A stretch of 64,000 nucleotides of DNA, from positions 62,001 to 126,000 of the forward strand of contig NCGX01000002.1 of the NCBI GenBank assembly GCA_002256995.1, given 5' to 3'. Shown piece by piece: positions 1 through 8,944 of the stretch (its first letter is position 1; each line of letters begins with the position of its first letter). Both the position numbers and the translations under genes were made by a program. Source of the stretch: Hydrogenophilales bacterium 16-64-40 (GTDB lineage Bacteria > Pseudomonadota > Gammaproteobacteria > Burkholderiales > Thiobacillaceae). The notes under the pieces were generated by a model. That model was given only the letters and a program-made list of their open reading frames with translations. It was not told the DNA's origin and made no database searches.

Positions 1-1012
1 GCTGTTCGTCGACCAGATCAACCGCGAGAACAACCTGCACGACCGCGAAATGATCAGCGCCACCAATCCCTGCGGCGAAATTCCCCTGCCGCCCTACGGC
101 GCCTGCGACCTCGGCTCGCTGAATCTCACCGCCTTCGTGGCCGCGCCCTTCGCTGCCGACGCCCGCCTCGACCTCGATGCGCTGGCCGACTCGGCGCGGC
201 TCGCGGTGCGTTTTCTCGACAACGTCGTCGACGTCTCGCACTACCCGCTGCCGGCGCAGGCCGACCAGGCCCGGCGCACGCGACGCGTCGGGCTCGGCCT
301 CACCGGGCTGGCCGACGCGCTGGTGCTGCTCGGCCTCGACTACGACAGCGAGGCCGCGCGCACGCTGGCCGCGCGTGCGATGCAAACCCTGCGCGACGCT
401 GCCTACCGAGCGTCGATCGAGCTCGCCCAGGAGAAAGGTCCGTTTCCCGGATTCGAGCGCGACGCCTTCCTGGCAAGCGGCTTCGCCGCCCGGCTGCCGG
501 CCGACATTCGCGGCGCCATCGCCGCGCACGGCATCCGCAACAGCCATCTTCTGGCCATCGCCCCGGCCGGCACCATCAGCCTGCTGGCGAACAATCTTTC
601 CAGCGGCATCGAGCCGATTTTCGCCGCCGAGGCCGAGCGGCGCGTACTGGGAACGGATGGCGGCTATCAAACCCACCGCGTCGTCGACTACGCCTGCCAG
701 CTATGGCGGCGACTAGGCCACAGCGGCGCACCCTCGGCGCTGGTCGAGGCGCGACAGGTCGATCCTCTGGCCCACCTGCAGATGCAGGCCGCGCTGCAGC
801 CTTTTGTCGACAACGCCATTTCCAAGACCATCAACGTCGCCGCCGATTATCCGTTCGAGCGCTTCGCCGACCTCTACCGCCAGGCGCATGCGCTCGGCCT
901 CAAGGGCTGTACGGTGTTTCGCCCCAACCCGGTCACCGGCGCCATCCTCAGCCAGCCGCCGCCGGACGGGGAACAGGTACACTGCTGCGGTCTCGAACGC
1001 GAGGCCGATTAG
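1..1012 (+). CDS. nrdJ: Ribonucleoside-diphosphate reductase, adenosylcobalamin-dependent (class II), C-terminal part
   Basis: The gene enters from the left edge; the reading frame starts at base 2 and 336 residues are visible. It reduces ribonucleotides to deoxyribonucleotides in the cytoplasm. The NPCGE motif just after the visible start carries the catalytic Asn, thiyl-radical Cys and Glu of the RNR barrel, and the following PYGACDLGSLNL stretch is typical of class II enzymes. Near the C-terminus GCTVFRPNP and a Cys-Cys pair (HCCGLE) fit the tail of this family. The class II call rests on these motifs, because the N-terminal cobalamin-binding part lies outside the window. The next gene follows after 56 bases. 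Confidence 0.85.
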   Translation, partial: LFVDQINRENNLHDREMISATNPCGEIPLPPYGACDLGSLNLTAFVAAPFAADARLDLDALADSARLAVRFLDNVVDVSHYPLPAQADQARRTRRVGLGLTGLADALVLLGLDYDSEAARTLAARAMQTLRDAAYRASIELAQEKGPFPGFERDAFLASGFAARLPADIRGAIAAHGIRNSHLLAIAPAGTISLLANNLSSGIEPIFAAEAERRVLGTDGGYQTHRVVDYACQLWRRLGHSGAPSALVEARQVDPLAHLQMQAALQPFVDNAISKTINVAADYPFERFADLYRQAHALGLKGCTVFRPNPVTGAILSQPPPDGEQVHCCGLEREAD

Positions 1013-1068
1013 GCCAGGCGCCTGTCGACAATCGCCTCGATTCTTTAAATCCGACAGGCTCACCGCAA

Positions 1069-2019
1069 ATGAAACCGCCCTCCGCTCACCCCGTCCCGTC
1101 CGGCAAAACCCGCATCGGCCTCGCCCTTGGCGGCGGCTCGGCGCGCGGCTGGGCGCACATCGGCGTGATCCGCGCCCTCGCCGACGCCGGCATCGAGCCG
1201 GACATCGTCTGCGGCACCTCGATCGGCGCCCTGGTGGGTGCCGCCTATGTGGGCGGCGAACTCGACCCGCTGGAAACCTGGGTGCGCAGCCTGCGTTTGC
1301 AGACCGTGGTGAGCTTCCTCGATTTTTCGCTCAACGGCGGCCTGATCAAGGGCGAGAAGCTGATCGGCTTTTTCCGCAGCCATTTTGTCGACCGCGACAT
1401 CCGCGAAATGGCGCGCCCATTCGGCGCCGTCGCCACCGACCTGCGGCGCGGCCGCGAAGTCTGGCTGCGCGAGGGCCCGGTGACCGACGCGGTGCGCGCC
1501 TCGATCGCGCTGCCCGGGCTGTTCACCCCGGTGCAGCTCGACGGCAGCTGGCTGGTCGATGGCGGCCTGGTCAACCCGGTGCCGGTGTCGCTGTGCCGGG
1601 CGATGGGGGCGGACCTCGTCATCGCGGTCGACCTGAATACCGACCGGCTGGGCCATCACCTCAAACCCAAACCCGTCAAAGCGCCGCGCAAGCACATCGC
1701 GGCCGAGCCCGAAACCCTGGCCGACGCGGTGATGGTGCGCATCCAGGCGGGCATGTCGCAACTCGGCATCAACCACGAAGCGGGGTCCAGAGTCCCCGCC
1801 ATGCTCGACGTGGTGGCGAGCAGCATCAACATCATGCAGGTGCGGATCACGCGTAGCCGGCTGGCGGGCGACCCGCCGGACGTGATGGTGGCGCCGCTGC
1901 TGGCCGATCTGGGACTGATGGAGTTTCACCGCGCCAGCGTTGCCATCGACGCCGGCCGACGCGCGGCCGAGGCCGCCATTCCGCTGCTGCAGGCGCGGCT
2001 GGATGACTCAAACGGATAG
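1069..2019 (+). CDS. Patatin-like phospholipase (RssA/YchK type)
   Basis: A 316-residue predicted serine acyl hydrolase acting on lipid esters. The oxyanion loop GLALGGGSARGWAHIG lies near residue 20, the nucleophile elbow GTSIG near residue 48, and the catalytic Asp in DGGL near residue 165, so both members of the Ser-Asp dyad are present. No signal peptide is visible, which fits the cytoplasmic RssA-like subgroup. The ATG at 1069 is chosen because conserved sequence begins about 15 residues later; longer in-frame extensions run into the end of the upstream reductase gene. The substrate is unknown. It converges on the GIY-YIG gene. Confidence 0.88.
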   Translation: MKPPSAHPVPSGKTRIGLALGGGSARGWAHIGVIRALADAGIEPDIVCGTSIGALVGAAYVGGELDPLETWVRSLRLQTVVSFLDFSLNGGLIKGEKLIGFFRSHFVDRDIREMARPFGAVATDLRRGREVWLREGPVTDAVRASIALPGLFTPVQLDGSWLVDGGLVNPVPVSLCRAMGADLVIAVDLNTDRLGHHLKPKPVKAPRKHIAAEPETLADAVMVRIQAGMSQLGINHEAGSRVPAMLDVVASSINIMQVRITRSRLAGDPPDVMVAPLLADLGLMEFHRASVAIDAGRRAAEAAIPLLQARLDDSNG

Positions 2020-2092
2020 TGAAATAAAAAAGAAAATCAGGCGACTGTCGAACGCAAAGCGTCGAAGATAAATCAGCCTGAACGGCAGACGG

Positions 2093-2368
2093 CTAGGACG
2101 TGCCCCCGCAAAGCGCCAGCTTGCGTGCGCGATCGAGCTGCTTGATCGCCGCCTCGCGCCGCGCGGCTTCGGCACGGCTGGCGGCGGCTTCGACATGGAC
2201 CAGTTGCACCGGCCGGCGGCTGCGCGTGTAGCGCGCACCCAGCGGGCCGTCGCCGTTGTGTTCGGCGGTGCGGCGAGCGATGTCGGTGGTGATGCCGGTA
2301 TAGAGCGAGCCGTCGGCGCACCGCAGCATGTAGACCCACCACGCGGCGGTGGCGCAGGCGGTCGGCAT
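2093..2368 (-). CDS. GIY-YIG domain protein (YhbQ/UPF0213-like)
   Basis: A 91-residue single-domain protein of the GIY-YIG superfamily. WWVYMLRCADGSLYTG near the N-terminus carries the two half-motifs (VYML and LYTG), followed by the conserved Arg and His of DIARRTAEHN. Small stand-alone members are of uncertain function; some are linked to DNA damage or structure-specific nicking. The ATG at 2368 lies 7 bases after the stop of the EAL/HDOD gene upstream on the same strand, so the two are probably cotranscribed. Upstream in-frame extensions would overlap that gene and lack conserved sequence. Confidence 0.85.
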   Translation of the reverse strand: MPTACATAAWWVYMLRCADGSLYTGITTDIARRTAEHNGDGPLGARYTRSRRPVQLVHVEAAASRAEAARREAAIKQLDRARKLALCGGTS

Positions 2369-2375
2369 ATTCAGT

Positions 2376-3722
2376 TCATACGTCGGCGGAGAGTTGTTGC
2401 GCCCACAAGAGTGCGTCCATGTGCACGGCGTTGATGTCGTCCACCTCGCGCCCGATCTGCTTGGCCAGGGCTTCGATACTGCTCTGGTCGTCCTGCTCGC
2501 AGGCAATCGCCAGCGCCAGGTAGGGCGCGTACGGTCCGCGCTGCGAGATGATGGCCTCGGTGATTTCGGCGGGCAGGCTGATCTGCTTCAGCACCTGCTC
2601 CATCGGCATGCCCATCACCACGTCGAGCAGCGAAAACAGGCCGGCGACGAAAATTTCGTCGCGCGCCTTGGCGAACAGCGCGCGCCCGGCCAGCTGTTCG
2701 GCCATGCGGCCGCGCACCAGGGCGTTTTCCAGCACGGCCTGATCGAGCTCCTGCGCCTTGCCGCCGGTAAACAGGATCAGCGTCAGCCAGCGGTAGAGCT
2801 TGTCCTGTCCCATCACCATCAGCGCTTGCTCGATGCCGCCGATCTTGTTCATCAAGCCCATGCCGGGGGAATTGACGTAGCGCAACAGGCGCACCGACAG
2901 CGCCGGGTCATGGCGGAACTGTGCCGCCAGTTCGGGCTGCTCGGCACCGGTTCGCACCCGGTTCATCAGGTCCAGCACCTTGGCGCGCGACGGCCCCATG
3001 GTGGGATTGTCGAGGGTTTCGCGGCGGGTGATGAAGGGCCCCATGAACAAGGCAAACTGCAGCTTGTGGCACATGTGGAAGGCTTCCAGCGTCTGCACCC
3101 CGGTCGCGACGAACCGCTTGCCCGCTGCCACTTTGGACACCGCGGCGATTTGCGCGGTGATGGCGGGAATGTCCTCGCTGTTGACGTCCATCAGCACATA
3201 GTCCGCAAGCGCCAGCAGGCCATGCCGCTCGGGCCGCGCCACCTCGTCCGCATGAACGGCAAAACTGAACCCGCGTGACTTCAATTCAGCCAGGCGGGCC
3301 AGCAGGGGTTCGCCGAGAGCGGGCTGGACGACGATGTTGAGGAGCAACACCGTGCCGGCAGCGGGCCAGCCGTCGAGAAGCGGAAGATCCAGGCTGGCAG
3401 GGGAAATCGGCACGAATGCCAGCCGCTGGCCGAGCAGGCGTGCAATGTCCATGCGCTGCAGGTTGCCGAGCAGGGTCTCATCGTAGAGGCGCTGCACATC
3501 GGGCAGGTTCGAATCGCGCGGGTCGTCCAGCGCACGGCGCAACATGAAGGTGTAGGCGGCGACTTTTTGGTCGCGGCCCAGCATGGCCTCGCGACGCATC
3601 ACCGAGCCTGCCTTGGCTGCCGGCTTGGGCGCCGGTGCTGCCGCCGCCGGCGCTGCGCGCGGCGGCGGCGCGGCGGCGGTCTCCTTGTTACCCGATAACA
3701 TTCCGACAAGACGATTCAGCAC
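2376..3722 (-). CDS. EAL-like/HDOD signalling protein (YuxH family)
   Basis: A 448-residue protein with an Ala/Pro-rich N-terminal linker (about residues 15-40), a degenerate EAL-like region (about 45-240) and an HDOD domain (about 240-440). The EAL part lacks the metal-binding ExL signature (VLMDVNSED replaces the usual DDFG-like loop), so c-di-GMP hydrolysis is unlikely. HDOD proteins link signalling to motility, division or stress. The start is GTG at 3722, chosen because GAGGAG lies 7 bases upstream of it. Family assignment is firm; the role is unknown. Confidence 0.8.
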   Translation of the reverse strand: MLNRLVGMLSGNKETAAAPPPRAAPAAAAPAPKPAAKAGSVMRREAMLGRDQKVAAYTFMLRRALDDPRDSNLPDVQRLYDETLLGNLQRMDIARLLGQRLAFVPISPASLDLPLLDGWPAAGTVLLLNIVVQPALGEPLLARLAELKSRGFSFAVHADEVARPERHGLLALADYVLMDVNSEDIPAITAQIAAVSKVAAGKRFVATGVQTLEAFHMCHKLQFALFMGPFITRRETLDNPTMGPSRAKVLDLMNRVRTGAEQPELAAQFRHDPALSVRLLRYVNSPGMGLMNKIGGIEQALMVMGQDKLYRWLTLILFTGGKAQELDQAVLENALVRGRMAEQLAGRALFAKARDEIFVAGLFSLLDVVMGMPMEQVLKQISLPAEITEAIISQRGPYAPYLALAIACEQDDQSSIEALAKQIGREVDDINAVHMDALLWAQQLSADV

Positions 3723-3817
3723 GCTTCACTCCTCAACGACAGACTTGGGCACATCAGGAGATAAATCGGCTGCACCGGGCGAGACTGAAGCCTGCGCGCG
3801 GCATTTTTTATCGGGGC

Positions 3818-4398
3818 TTACAGCGAACGCTTGATCGAGACGATGCCGCGCACCATGCCGGGCGCATAGCCGGTGGCCTGGTCCAGCGGGTATTCGGCAG
3901 CGAGCCGCGCTTTCACGCCGTCGGGGATTTCTGCCGGGCCGCCGTGACAGGCAGGCATAGCGGCTGCACCGGCAGCGCCTTGGCATAGCGGAACTGTTTG
4001 CCGGCGGGCGTAGCCACGATCTGCCAGGTGTCGAGCGTTTCCGGTTTTTCACCCCTGGCGAGCCGCTTTTCCAGCCCGGCCTGGGCTTCGGCTTCCCATG
4101 CGTCAGGCACGCCGGCCGGGCTGCGGTTTTTCGGGCTGACACGCTTGGTATCGAAGTTGAACTGCTTCGACACCTCGGCGGCGATCTGCGGCGCGCGGAC
4201 CTTGCACACGCTGACGGCCCCCTCCGGGCCTTTTTCCCCCAGCGCCGTTTTCAGCTCGCCGCCCAGGGTCTGGATCAGCGCGCCACTGGCCTTGCGCGCA
4301 TCGGCCACCATCGCCGCCTGTTCCTCGGCGCTGGGGCCACTGGCGCAGCCCGCCAGCAGGGTAGACAGGGCAACGGCGATCAATGCAGGGACTTTCAT
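3818..4398 (-). pseudogene. Tll0287/DUF3365-like haem lipoprotein, frameshifted inside its CxxCH motif
   Basis: The first 140 or so residues read as a lipoprotein (MKVPALIAVALSTLLAGC lipobox) followed by a Tll0287/DUF3365-like sensor domain. The frame then runs LCLPVTAARQKSPTA to a stop at 3913. Supplying one base between 3949 and 3950 restores LCLPCHGGPAEIPDG and an open frame to the TAA at 3818-3820, giving the expected c-type haem motif CLPCH and a natural C-terminus ending VSIKRSL. The total length, 581 nt, is one short of a multiple of three. Either the gene is a recent pseudogene or this is a one-base sequencing error. If intact it would be a roughly 193-residue periplasmic haem sensor or redox lipoprotein. 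Confidence 0.8.
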
Positions 4399-4503
4399 GG
4401 GGGAATCCTCCAGAATGGCAAACTTGCGATAATTCTAGCAATGCGTCGCTGTTATGCTAACGAAACAGAGTGAACATTTCATGCGCCGTCACAGGATCCC
4501 CAA

Positions 4504-5124
4504 TTGACCAAGCACCTCTCCCAGTATTTTTTTCGCGGCCTGATCACCGCCTTGCCGCTCGGGCTGACGGTCTACCTGCTCTATGTCTTTCTGAGCTGGA
4601 GCGAGTCAGTGGCGATGCAACTGATCCGGCCATTCATCGGCAGGCTTTACGTGCCGGGAATGGGCCTGCTGCTGGGCATTACCGGCATCATCCTGCTCGG
4701 CATGCTGATGTCGCAGCGCGGCATGGGCAAGCTGCTGTCGCTGGTGGAGCTGCCCTTCACCAATCTGCCGGTGGTGAAGAGCATTTATTCTTCGCTCAAG
4801 AGCTTTGCCGACTATTTCTCACCCCAACGCAACCCGGCCGCGCAGCAGACGGTGGTGGCGCTCAAGTTGCCGGGGCAGCCGCTCGAACTGGTGGGACTGG
4901 TCACGCGCCAGAGTGTCGGCGACCTGCCAGCCGGCTTCCTGCAGGGCGACCGCGTGGCGGTTTATCTACCGATGGGCTACATGATCGGCGGCTACACGGT
5001 TTTCGTGCCGCGCGACTGGGTGCAGCCGATCGACATGTCGGTGGAAGAGGCCATGCGCTCGGCGCTGTTTGCCTGGATGAGCTCAGCCCCCAGCGACGAT
5101 TCGCTCGATCGCAGGCAGCCATGA
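4504..5124 (+). CDS. DUF502 family inner-membrane protein
   Basis: A 206-residue conserved membrane protein. Two hydrophobic segments lie near residues 10-33 (FRGLITALPLGLTVYLLYVF) and 50-70 (GMGLLLGITGIILLGMLM); the rest is a soluble domain with the family's LPFTNLPVVKSIYSSLK stretch. DUF502 proteins are widespread in Proteobacteria without a settled function. The start is TTG at 4504, supported by CAGGA 8 bases upstream and by conserved sequence beginning at once; no upstream ATG fits the frame. It is divergent from the haem lipoprotein gene and precedes a conserved hypothetical gene on the same strand. Confidence 0.8.
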   Translation: MTKHLSQYFFRGLITALPLGLTVYLLYVFLSWSESVAMQLIRPFIGRLYVPGMGLLLGITGIILLGMLMSQRGMGKLLSLVELPFTNLPVVKSIYSSLKSFADYFSPQRNPAAQQTVVALKLPGQPLELVGLVTRQSVGDLPAGFLQGDRVAVYLPMGYMIGGYTVFVPRDWVQPIDMSVEEAMRSALFAWMSSAPSDDSLDRRQP

Positions 5125-5162
5125 TCCGGCCGCGCCGCGCACTGATGTAGCGTTCAAGCGCC

Positions 5163-6128
5163 ATGCAGATCGAGTGCTACGCCCAACGCCTGCTCAACCC
5201 GTTCCGCGGGGTGGTACACACGATTCGTTTTGAGTCGGCCGAGGCGGTGACGACCGACGGCCTCGAGTGGGATATCTATGTGGCCAACGACGCCCTGCTC
5301 GATGGCCTCGGGCGCGCCGGCAAACGGGCGCTGATCTCCGACATTCGCTACGGCCACTGGTCGGCGGAGGGTGGCCTCAAGCGCGGGCCGCTGTATCCGT
5401 CGGACGATTTCAGGCGCCTGGAGGAGATGGGCGCGGTGGTCTACGAGCATCTGCTCCGCATGCATCGCGACGTGCCGTTCAAATTCCGCGACGCGTTCGA
5501 GCTGTGGCTGCTCGACCGGAACGACCAGCCGCTGGCGCTATTGCACAGCGTGCGCGCCGACAGCGAAACCGATACCCGGCCGCCGCTCGACTGGCGCGCC
5601 GGCATGGCCGCGCAGGAGGGTTTCAGGAGCGCGGCCATTACCGGCCTGAACGAACCCGCCGCGGCGTATCTGACGCGCCACGTGAACGGCCTTTCCAGTG
5701 GTGTGGCGCAATGGTTTCGCCGTGCCGACGACGGCGCCGGGCTGGGCCTGCACACGCGCAAGGGCGGCGATGCCTTGCGCGGACGCGTGCTGGATACGGA
5801 TGCCTTCCCGCCGCTGTTCATCGCGACTGCCGGCATGGACGCGGCGCATACCCGGCTGGTGAATGACTATCACGCCTGGCAGGCGCCGTGGATGCTGCTG
5901 CTGCCGCAGCTTGACCGCGCCACGCGCAGCGCGCTCGAAGCCTGCGCCTGCCAGCAGGCCGAACTGGTCGAGAAGCACTGCCGGCTGTATCCCGAGGTGA
6001 TCGACCGCGCCACGCTGCAGGCGGCGCGGGTGGAGGCGGCGCTGGTGCGCAGCCAGCCGCGCCCGCAAAAAGAGGATGAAGTGGTGCCGATGTTCTACAT
6101 CGAGCTCAACAGCACCGAAAGCGGCTGA
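5163..6128 (+). CDS. Conserved hypothetical protein
   Basis: A 321-residue soluble protein that I do not recognise as a characterised family. It has no signal peptide or membrane segment. It is acidic and rich in Trp and Tyr in its first half (WDIYVAND, IRYGHWSAEGG), with a Cys pair in ALEACACQQAELVEKH near residue 260. It starts 38 bases after the DUF502 gene and may share its transcript. Clean codon usage and full-length openness support it as a real gene. Its function is unknown. Confidence 0.7.
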   Translation: MQIECYAQRLLNPFRGVVHTIRFESAEAVTTDGLEWDIYVANDALLDGLGRAGKRALISDIRYGHWSAEGGLKRGPLYPSDDFRRLEEMGAVVYEHLLRMHRDVPFKFRDAFELWLLDRNDQPLALLHSVRADSETDTRPPLDWRAGMAAQEGFRSAAITGLNEPAAAYLTRHVNGLSSGVAQWFRRADDGAGLGLHTRKGGDALRGRVLDTDAFPPLFIATAGMDAAHTRLVNDYHAWQAPWMLLLPQLDRATRSALEACACQQAELVEKHCRLYPEVIDRATLQAARVEAALVRSQPRPQKEDEVVPMFYIELNSTESG

Positions 6129-6137
6129 TCCGCCGGT

Positions 6138-6497
6138 TTACGCCGCGACGCCCAGAATCGCTGCCGGCAGCGTGGCGGAGGCCCCCAGATGCGGCGTCAT
6201 CCGCACCTTCACCGCGGGATGGGCGGCCGAGAATTCGGCGATGGCCTCGGGGATGTCCTGCGCCACGTGCGTGCCGGCAGCCAGGAAATAGGGAAACGCC
6301 ACGATGTCGGTGGCGCCCTTCGACGCCAACGCGGCCAAGCCGGCAGGTATGCTCGGCTCGGCCAGCTCCAGAAATGCGGTTTCAACGTGGTCGTAGGCTT
6401 GGTCGGGCTGCGCGCGCACAGCATCTGCAAGTGCGCGGACTTCGTCGTTGGATGCCGCACGGCGGCTGCCGTGGGCAATGATGAGCAGGCTGGGCAT
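6138..6497 (-). CDS. CbiX/SirB-type sirohydrochlorin chelatase-like protein
   Basis: A 119-residue single-domain member of the CbiX family, which inserts Co2+ or Fe2+ into sirohydrochlorin or a related tetrapyrrole. The N-terminal LLIIAHGSR carries the first metal-ligand His, and PYFLAAGTHVAQDIP near residue 70 carries the second, matching the short half-size chelatases. The cobalamin-dependent reductase in the window gives a plausible use for cobalt chelation, and siroheme is the alternative product. AAGGAA lies 8 bases upstream of the ATG. It ends convergent with the hypothetical gene to its left. Confidence 0.8.
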   Translation of the reverse strand: MPSLLIIAHGSRRAASNDEVRALADAVRAQPDQAYDHVETAFLELAEPSIPAGLAALASKGATDIVAFPYFLAAGTHVAQDIPEAIAEFSAAHPAVKVRMTPHLGASATLPAAILGVAA

Positions 6498-6560
6498 GAT
6501 GAATTCCTTGCGTAGGGGAGACCTGAACCGAGTGCCGCCGGGGGGCCAAAGTTCCGTGGC

Positions 6561-7100
6561 TTACATCCGCACCGGTTCGAAGGTCGCGTCGAGATTCTGG
6601 TCGTCGCAGTAATCGAGGAAATCGCCGCGCAGGGTGGCGATATGGGCGTCGGCCGGAATCCCCAGCGTCATATGGACGGCGAACATGGGCGCACCGGTGT
6701 GCGGGGCCGGATAGGTCTCGGTTTCGAGCGCCTCGATGTTGATGTGCAGGCGCGCAAAGAAATTGGCCAGGCTGTTGACGATGCCGGGCTGATCGAGCGC
6801 GGCGACCTCGACGGTGTACGGGATCAGCGGTTTTTCCGGACGGGTGGGGCGGGTGCGCTGCAGGGTGAGCGACAGGCCGAGCTCCTCGCCCACCGCCGGC
6901 AGGCGGGCCTCCAACTTGGCGAGCGCGTCCCAGCTGCCGGACACGCGCATCAGCAGCGCAAAACGCCCGCCGAGCGCGGCCATGCGCGATTCCTCGATGT
7001 TGCAGGCGGATTCGCTGATGCGGCGGGTGAAGCCTTCCACCAGGCCAATTTTGTCTTCGCCGCTGGCGGTGATGACGAGGGATTCGGTGTCGCTTGCCAT
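6561..7100 (-). CDS. gcvR: GcvR-like ACT-domain regulatory protein
   Basis: A 179-residue protein with two ACT domains: residues about 6-75 (VITASGEDKIGLVEGFTRRI) and 92-175 (YTVEVAALDQPGIVNSLANFFA). This is the architecture of GcvR, the protein that represses the glycine cleavage operon in E. coli by binding GcvA; no separate DNA-binding domain is present. Its ATG overlaps the TAA of the upstream transporter gene by one base (TAATG), so the two are translationally coupled. The regulatory target here is inferred from the family only; no gcv gene is in the window. Confidence 0.75.
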   Translation of the reverse strand: MASDTESLVITASGEDKIGLVEGFTRRISESACNIEESRMAALGGRFALLMRVSGSWDALAKLEARLPAVGEELGLSLTLQRTRPTRPEKPLIPYTVEVAALDQPGIVNSLANFFARLHINIEALETETYPAPHTGAPMFAVHMTLGIPADAHIATLRGDFLDYCDDQNLDATFEPVRM

Positions 7101-8116
7101 TAAATTAATTCCCTATCGGACAGTTCTTTTTTGAGATACGCGTAAAACACGGGTGCGGCGATCACGCCCGGCACACCGAAGGCCGCTTCCATCGCCAGCA
7201 TGACGATGAGGAGTTCCCAGGCCCGCGCCTTGATCTGGCCGCCAATGATACGGGCATTCACGAAATATTCGAGCTTGTGGATGATGACCAGGAAGGCAAG
7301 CGAGCCAGCGGCCACGTAGAGCGAGTGCGACAGCGAAATGATGACGATGATGCTGTTGGAAATGAGGTTGCCGAGCACCGGCAGCAGGCCGACGACAAAG
7401 GTCACCAGCACCATGGTCTTGACGAAAGGCAGCTCGACGCCGAATGCGGGGAGGATCAGGACGAGATAGATCCAGGTCAGCAGGGCGTTGAGCGCGGAGA
7501 TCCGCACTTGGGCGAACACCACGCGGTGGAAGGCTTCGGCGAGCCGACGCACGCGCTCGCACAAGGCTTGCGCCAGCGGCGCCATGATTTGATGCGGCGC
7601 GGCTTCGCGCAGCGCGACAAAACTGCCGATGATGAGACCCAGCAGAATCAGCAGCAGCACGCGGCCGGCATTGCCACCGAGTTTGCGCAGATCCTGCGCG
7701 TGATCACGCAGCCATTCGACCAGACCGGCACGGATGACCGACTCGTCGCCCTGCGGCAGCCATGCACCGGCCCACGGCGGCAGGAGTTCGCGCGAGTTTT
7801 CGATCACCTCGGCCATCTTGGTGAGCAGGCCGGTGAGGCCGCCCTCGGTGCGCAAATACAGGATGGCACCCGCGGTGACGCCGCCCAGTGCGCCCAGCAC
7901 AATCAGGGTGATCAATGACACCACCAGCACCTTGGACCAGGTATGGTCGAGCCTGCCGATGACAAACCGCGGCGCCAACAGGTGCACCAGCTGCACCACC
8001 AAAAGGCCGGCCAGCAGGGCCGGCAGCAAGCGCAGATAAAGGACCAGCGGCAGGGCGGCGGCCATCATCAGCCAGGCGGCGATCTGGTAGCGGGTAGCGG
8101 GCTGGATGCTTGTCAT
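7100..8116 (-). CDS. AI-2E/PerM family membrane transporter
   Basis: A 338-residue polytopic inner-membrane protein with about seven hydrophobic segments and the PerM-type C-terminal half (VGLLPVLGNLISN and AYLKKEL at the end). The family includes TqsA, an AI-2 exporter, and Na+/H+ antiporter-like members, so the substrate cannot be read from sequence. The ATG at 8116 is preferred to an upstream ATG at 8152 because the family begins with the first hydrophobic segment soon after MTSIQPATRYQ. It is coupled to the gcvR-like gene by a one-base overlap. Confidence 0.82.
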   Translation of the reverse strand: MTSIQPATRYQIAAWLMMAAALPLVLYLRLLPALLAGLLVVQLVHLLAPRFVIGRLDHTWSKVLVVSLITLIVLGALGGVTAGAILYLRTEGGLTGLLTKMAEVIENSRELLPPWAGAWLPQGDESVIRAGLVEWLRDHAQDLRKLGGNAGRVLLLILLGLIIGSFVALREAAPHQIMAPLAQALCERVRRLAEAFHRVVFAQVRISALNALLTWIYLVLILPAFGVELPFVKTMVLVTFVVGLLPVLGNLISNSIIVIISLSHSLYVAAGSLAFLVIIHKLEYFVNARIIGGQIKARAWELLIVMLAMEAAFGVPGVIAAPVFYAYLKKELSDRELI

Positions 8117-8179
8117 GGCCGCCACATTGCCAACAAAGCTCGAGCCCGGCAAGGACTTACTAACGGGTGCCTGCTGATT

Positions 8180-8944
8180 TCAGACATCGGCCAGATAGCC
8201 CAGTGCCGCGCCGGCCTGCGCGGCGGTTTTTTTCAGCGCATCGGCCCAGCCCGGCTTGTGGCGGTCGGCCGGCGCCGAGATCGACAGCCCGGCGACCAGC
8301 TTGCCCTCGGCGTCGCGGATCGGCGCGCCGATGCACGCCACCCCCAACTCGGCTTCCTCGCGATCGTAGGCCAGCTGCTCGCGCCGGATCACGTCAAGCT
8401 CGGCGCGCAGCTTTTCCAGCGTGATCAGCGTATTCGGTGTGTAGGCCGGCAGGCCGGTTCGCTCGGCGTAGCCCAGCACCGCGCTGGCACTGTCTTCGGC
8501 GAGGAAGATCTTGCCGACCGCGGTGACGTGCAGCGGCGCGTGCGCGCCGACCACCTGAACCACCTGGATCATCGTCTGGCCGCCGGTCACGCGCTCGACG
8601 TAGACCGCTTCGTCGCCGCGCCGCACGATGAGGTTGACCGTCTCGCCGGTCAACTCGGCCAGTTGCTGCATGCCCGGCATCGCCACTTGGCGGATGTTGA
8701 GCCGCGCGCGCAGGCGGTTGCCCATTTCCAGCCAGCGCACCCCGAGATCGTATTCGCCGGCGCCGGTTTTCTCGATCAGGCCGTGCACCATCAAGGCGCC
8801 GAGGATGCGGTGCGCGCTGGCCGTGTGCAGTTCGGCTTCGCCCGCCAGCCGGGTCAGGCTGACGGGGCCGGAGGCGCGGGAGAGGACGCCGACCAACGCC
8901 ATGGCGCGATCGAGAACCTGGATGGATGAGCTGATATTTTTCAT
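8180..8944 (-). CDS. IclR family transcriptional regulator
   Basis: A 254-residue regulator with an N-terminal winged helix (SLTRLAGEAELHTASAHRIL, about residues 28-47) and a C-terminal IclR effector domain (VYVERVTGGQTMIQVV and AVGKIFLAEDS). It is divergent from the TPP enzyme-glc gene run and almost certainly controls it. IclR-family effectors are often glyoxylate, pyruvate or aromatic acids, so glyoxylate from GlcDEF is an attractive guess. The ATG at 8944 is chosen by family length; it lies inside an operator-like inverted repeat, which points to autoregulation. Confidence 0.9.
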   Translation of the reverse strand: MKNISSSIQVLDRAMALVGVLSRASGPVSLTRLAGEAELHTASAHRILGALMVHGLIEKTGAGEYDLGVRWLEMGNRLRARLNIRQVAMPGMQQLAELTGETVNLIVRRGDEAVYVERVTGGQTMIQVVQVVGAHAPLHVTAVGKIFLAEDSASAVLGYAERTGLPAYTPNTLITLEKLRAELDVIRREQLAYDREEAELGVACIGAPIRDAEGKLVAGLSISAPADRHKPGWADALKKTAAQAGAALGYLADV

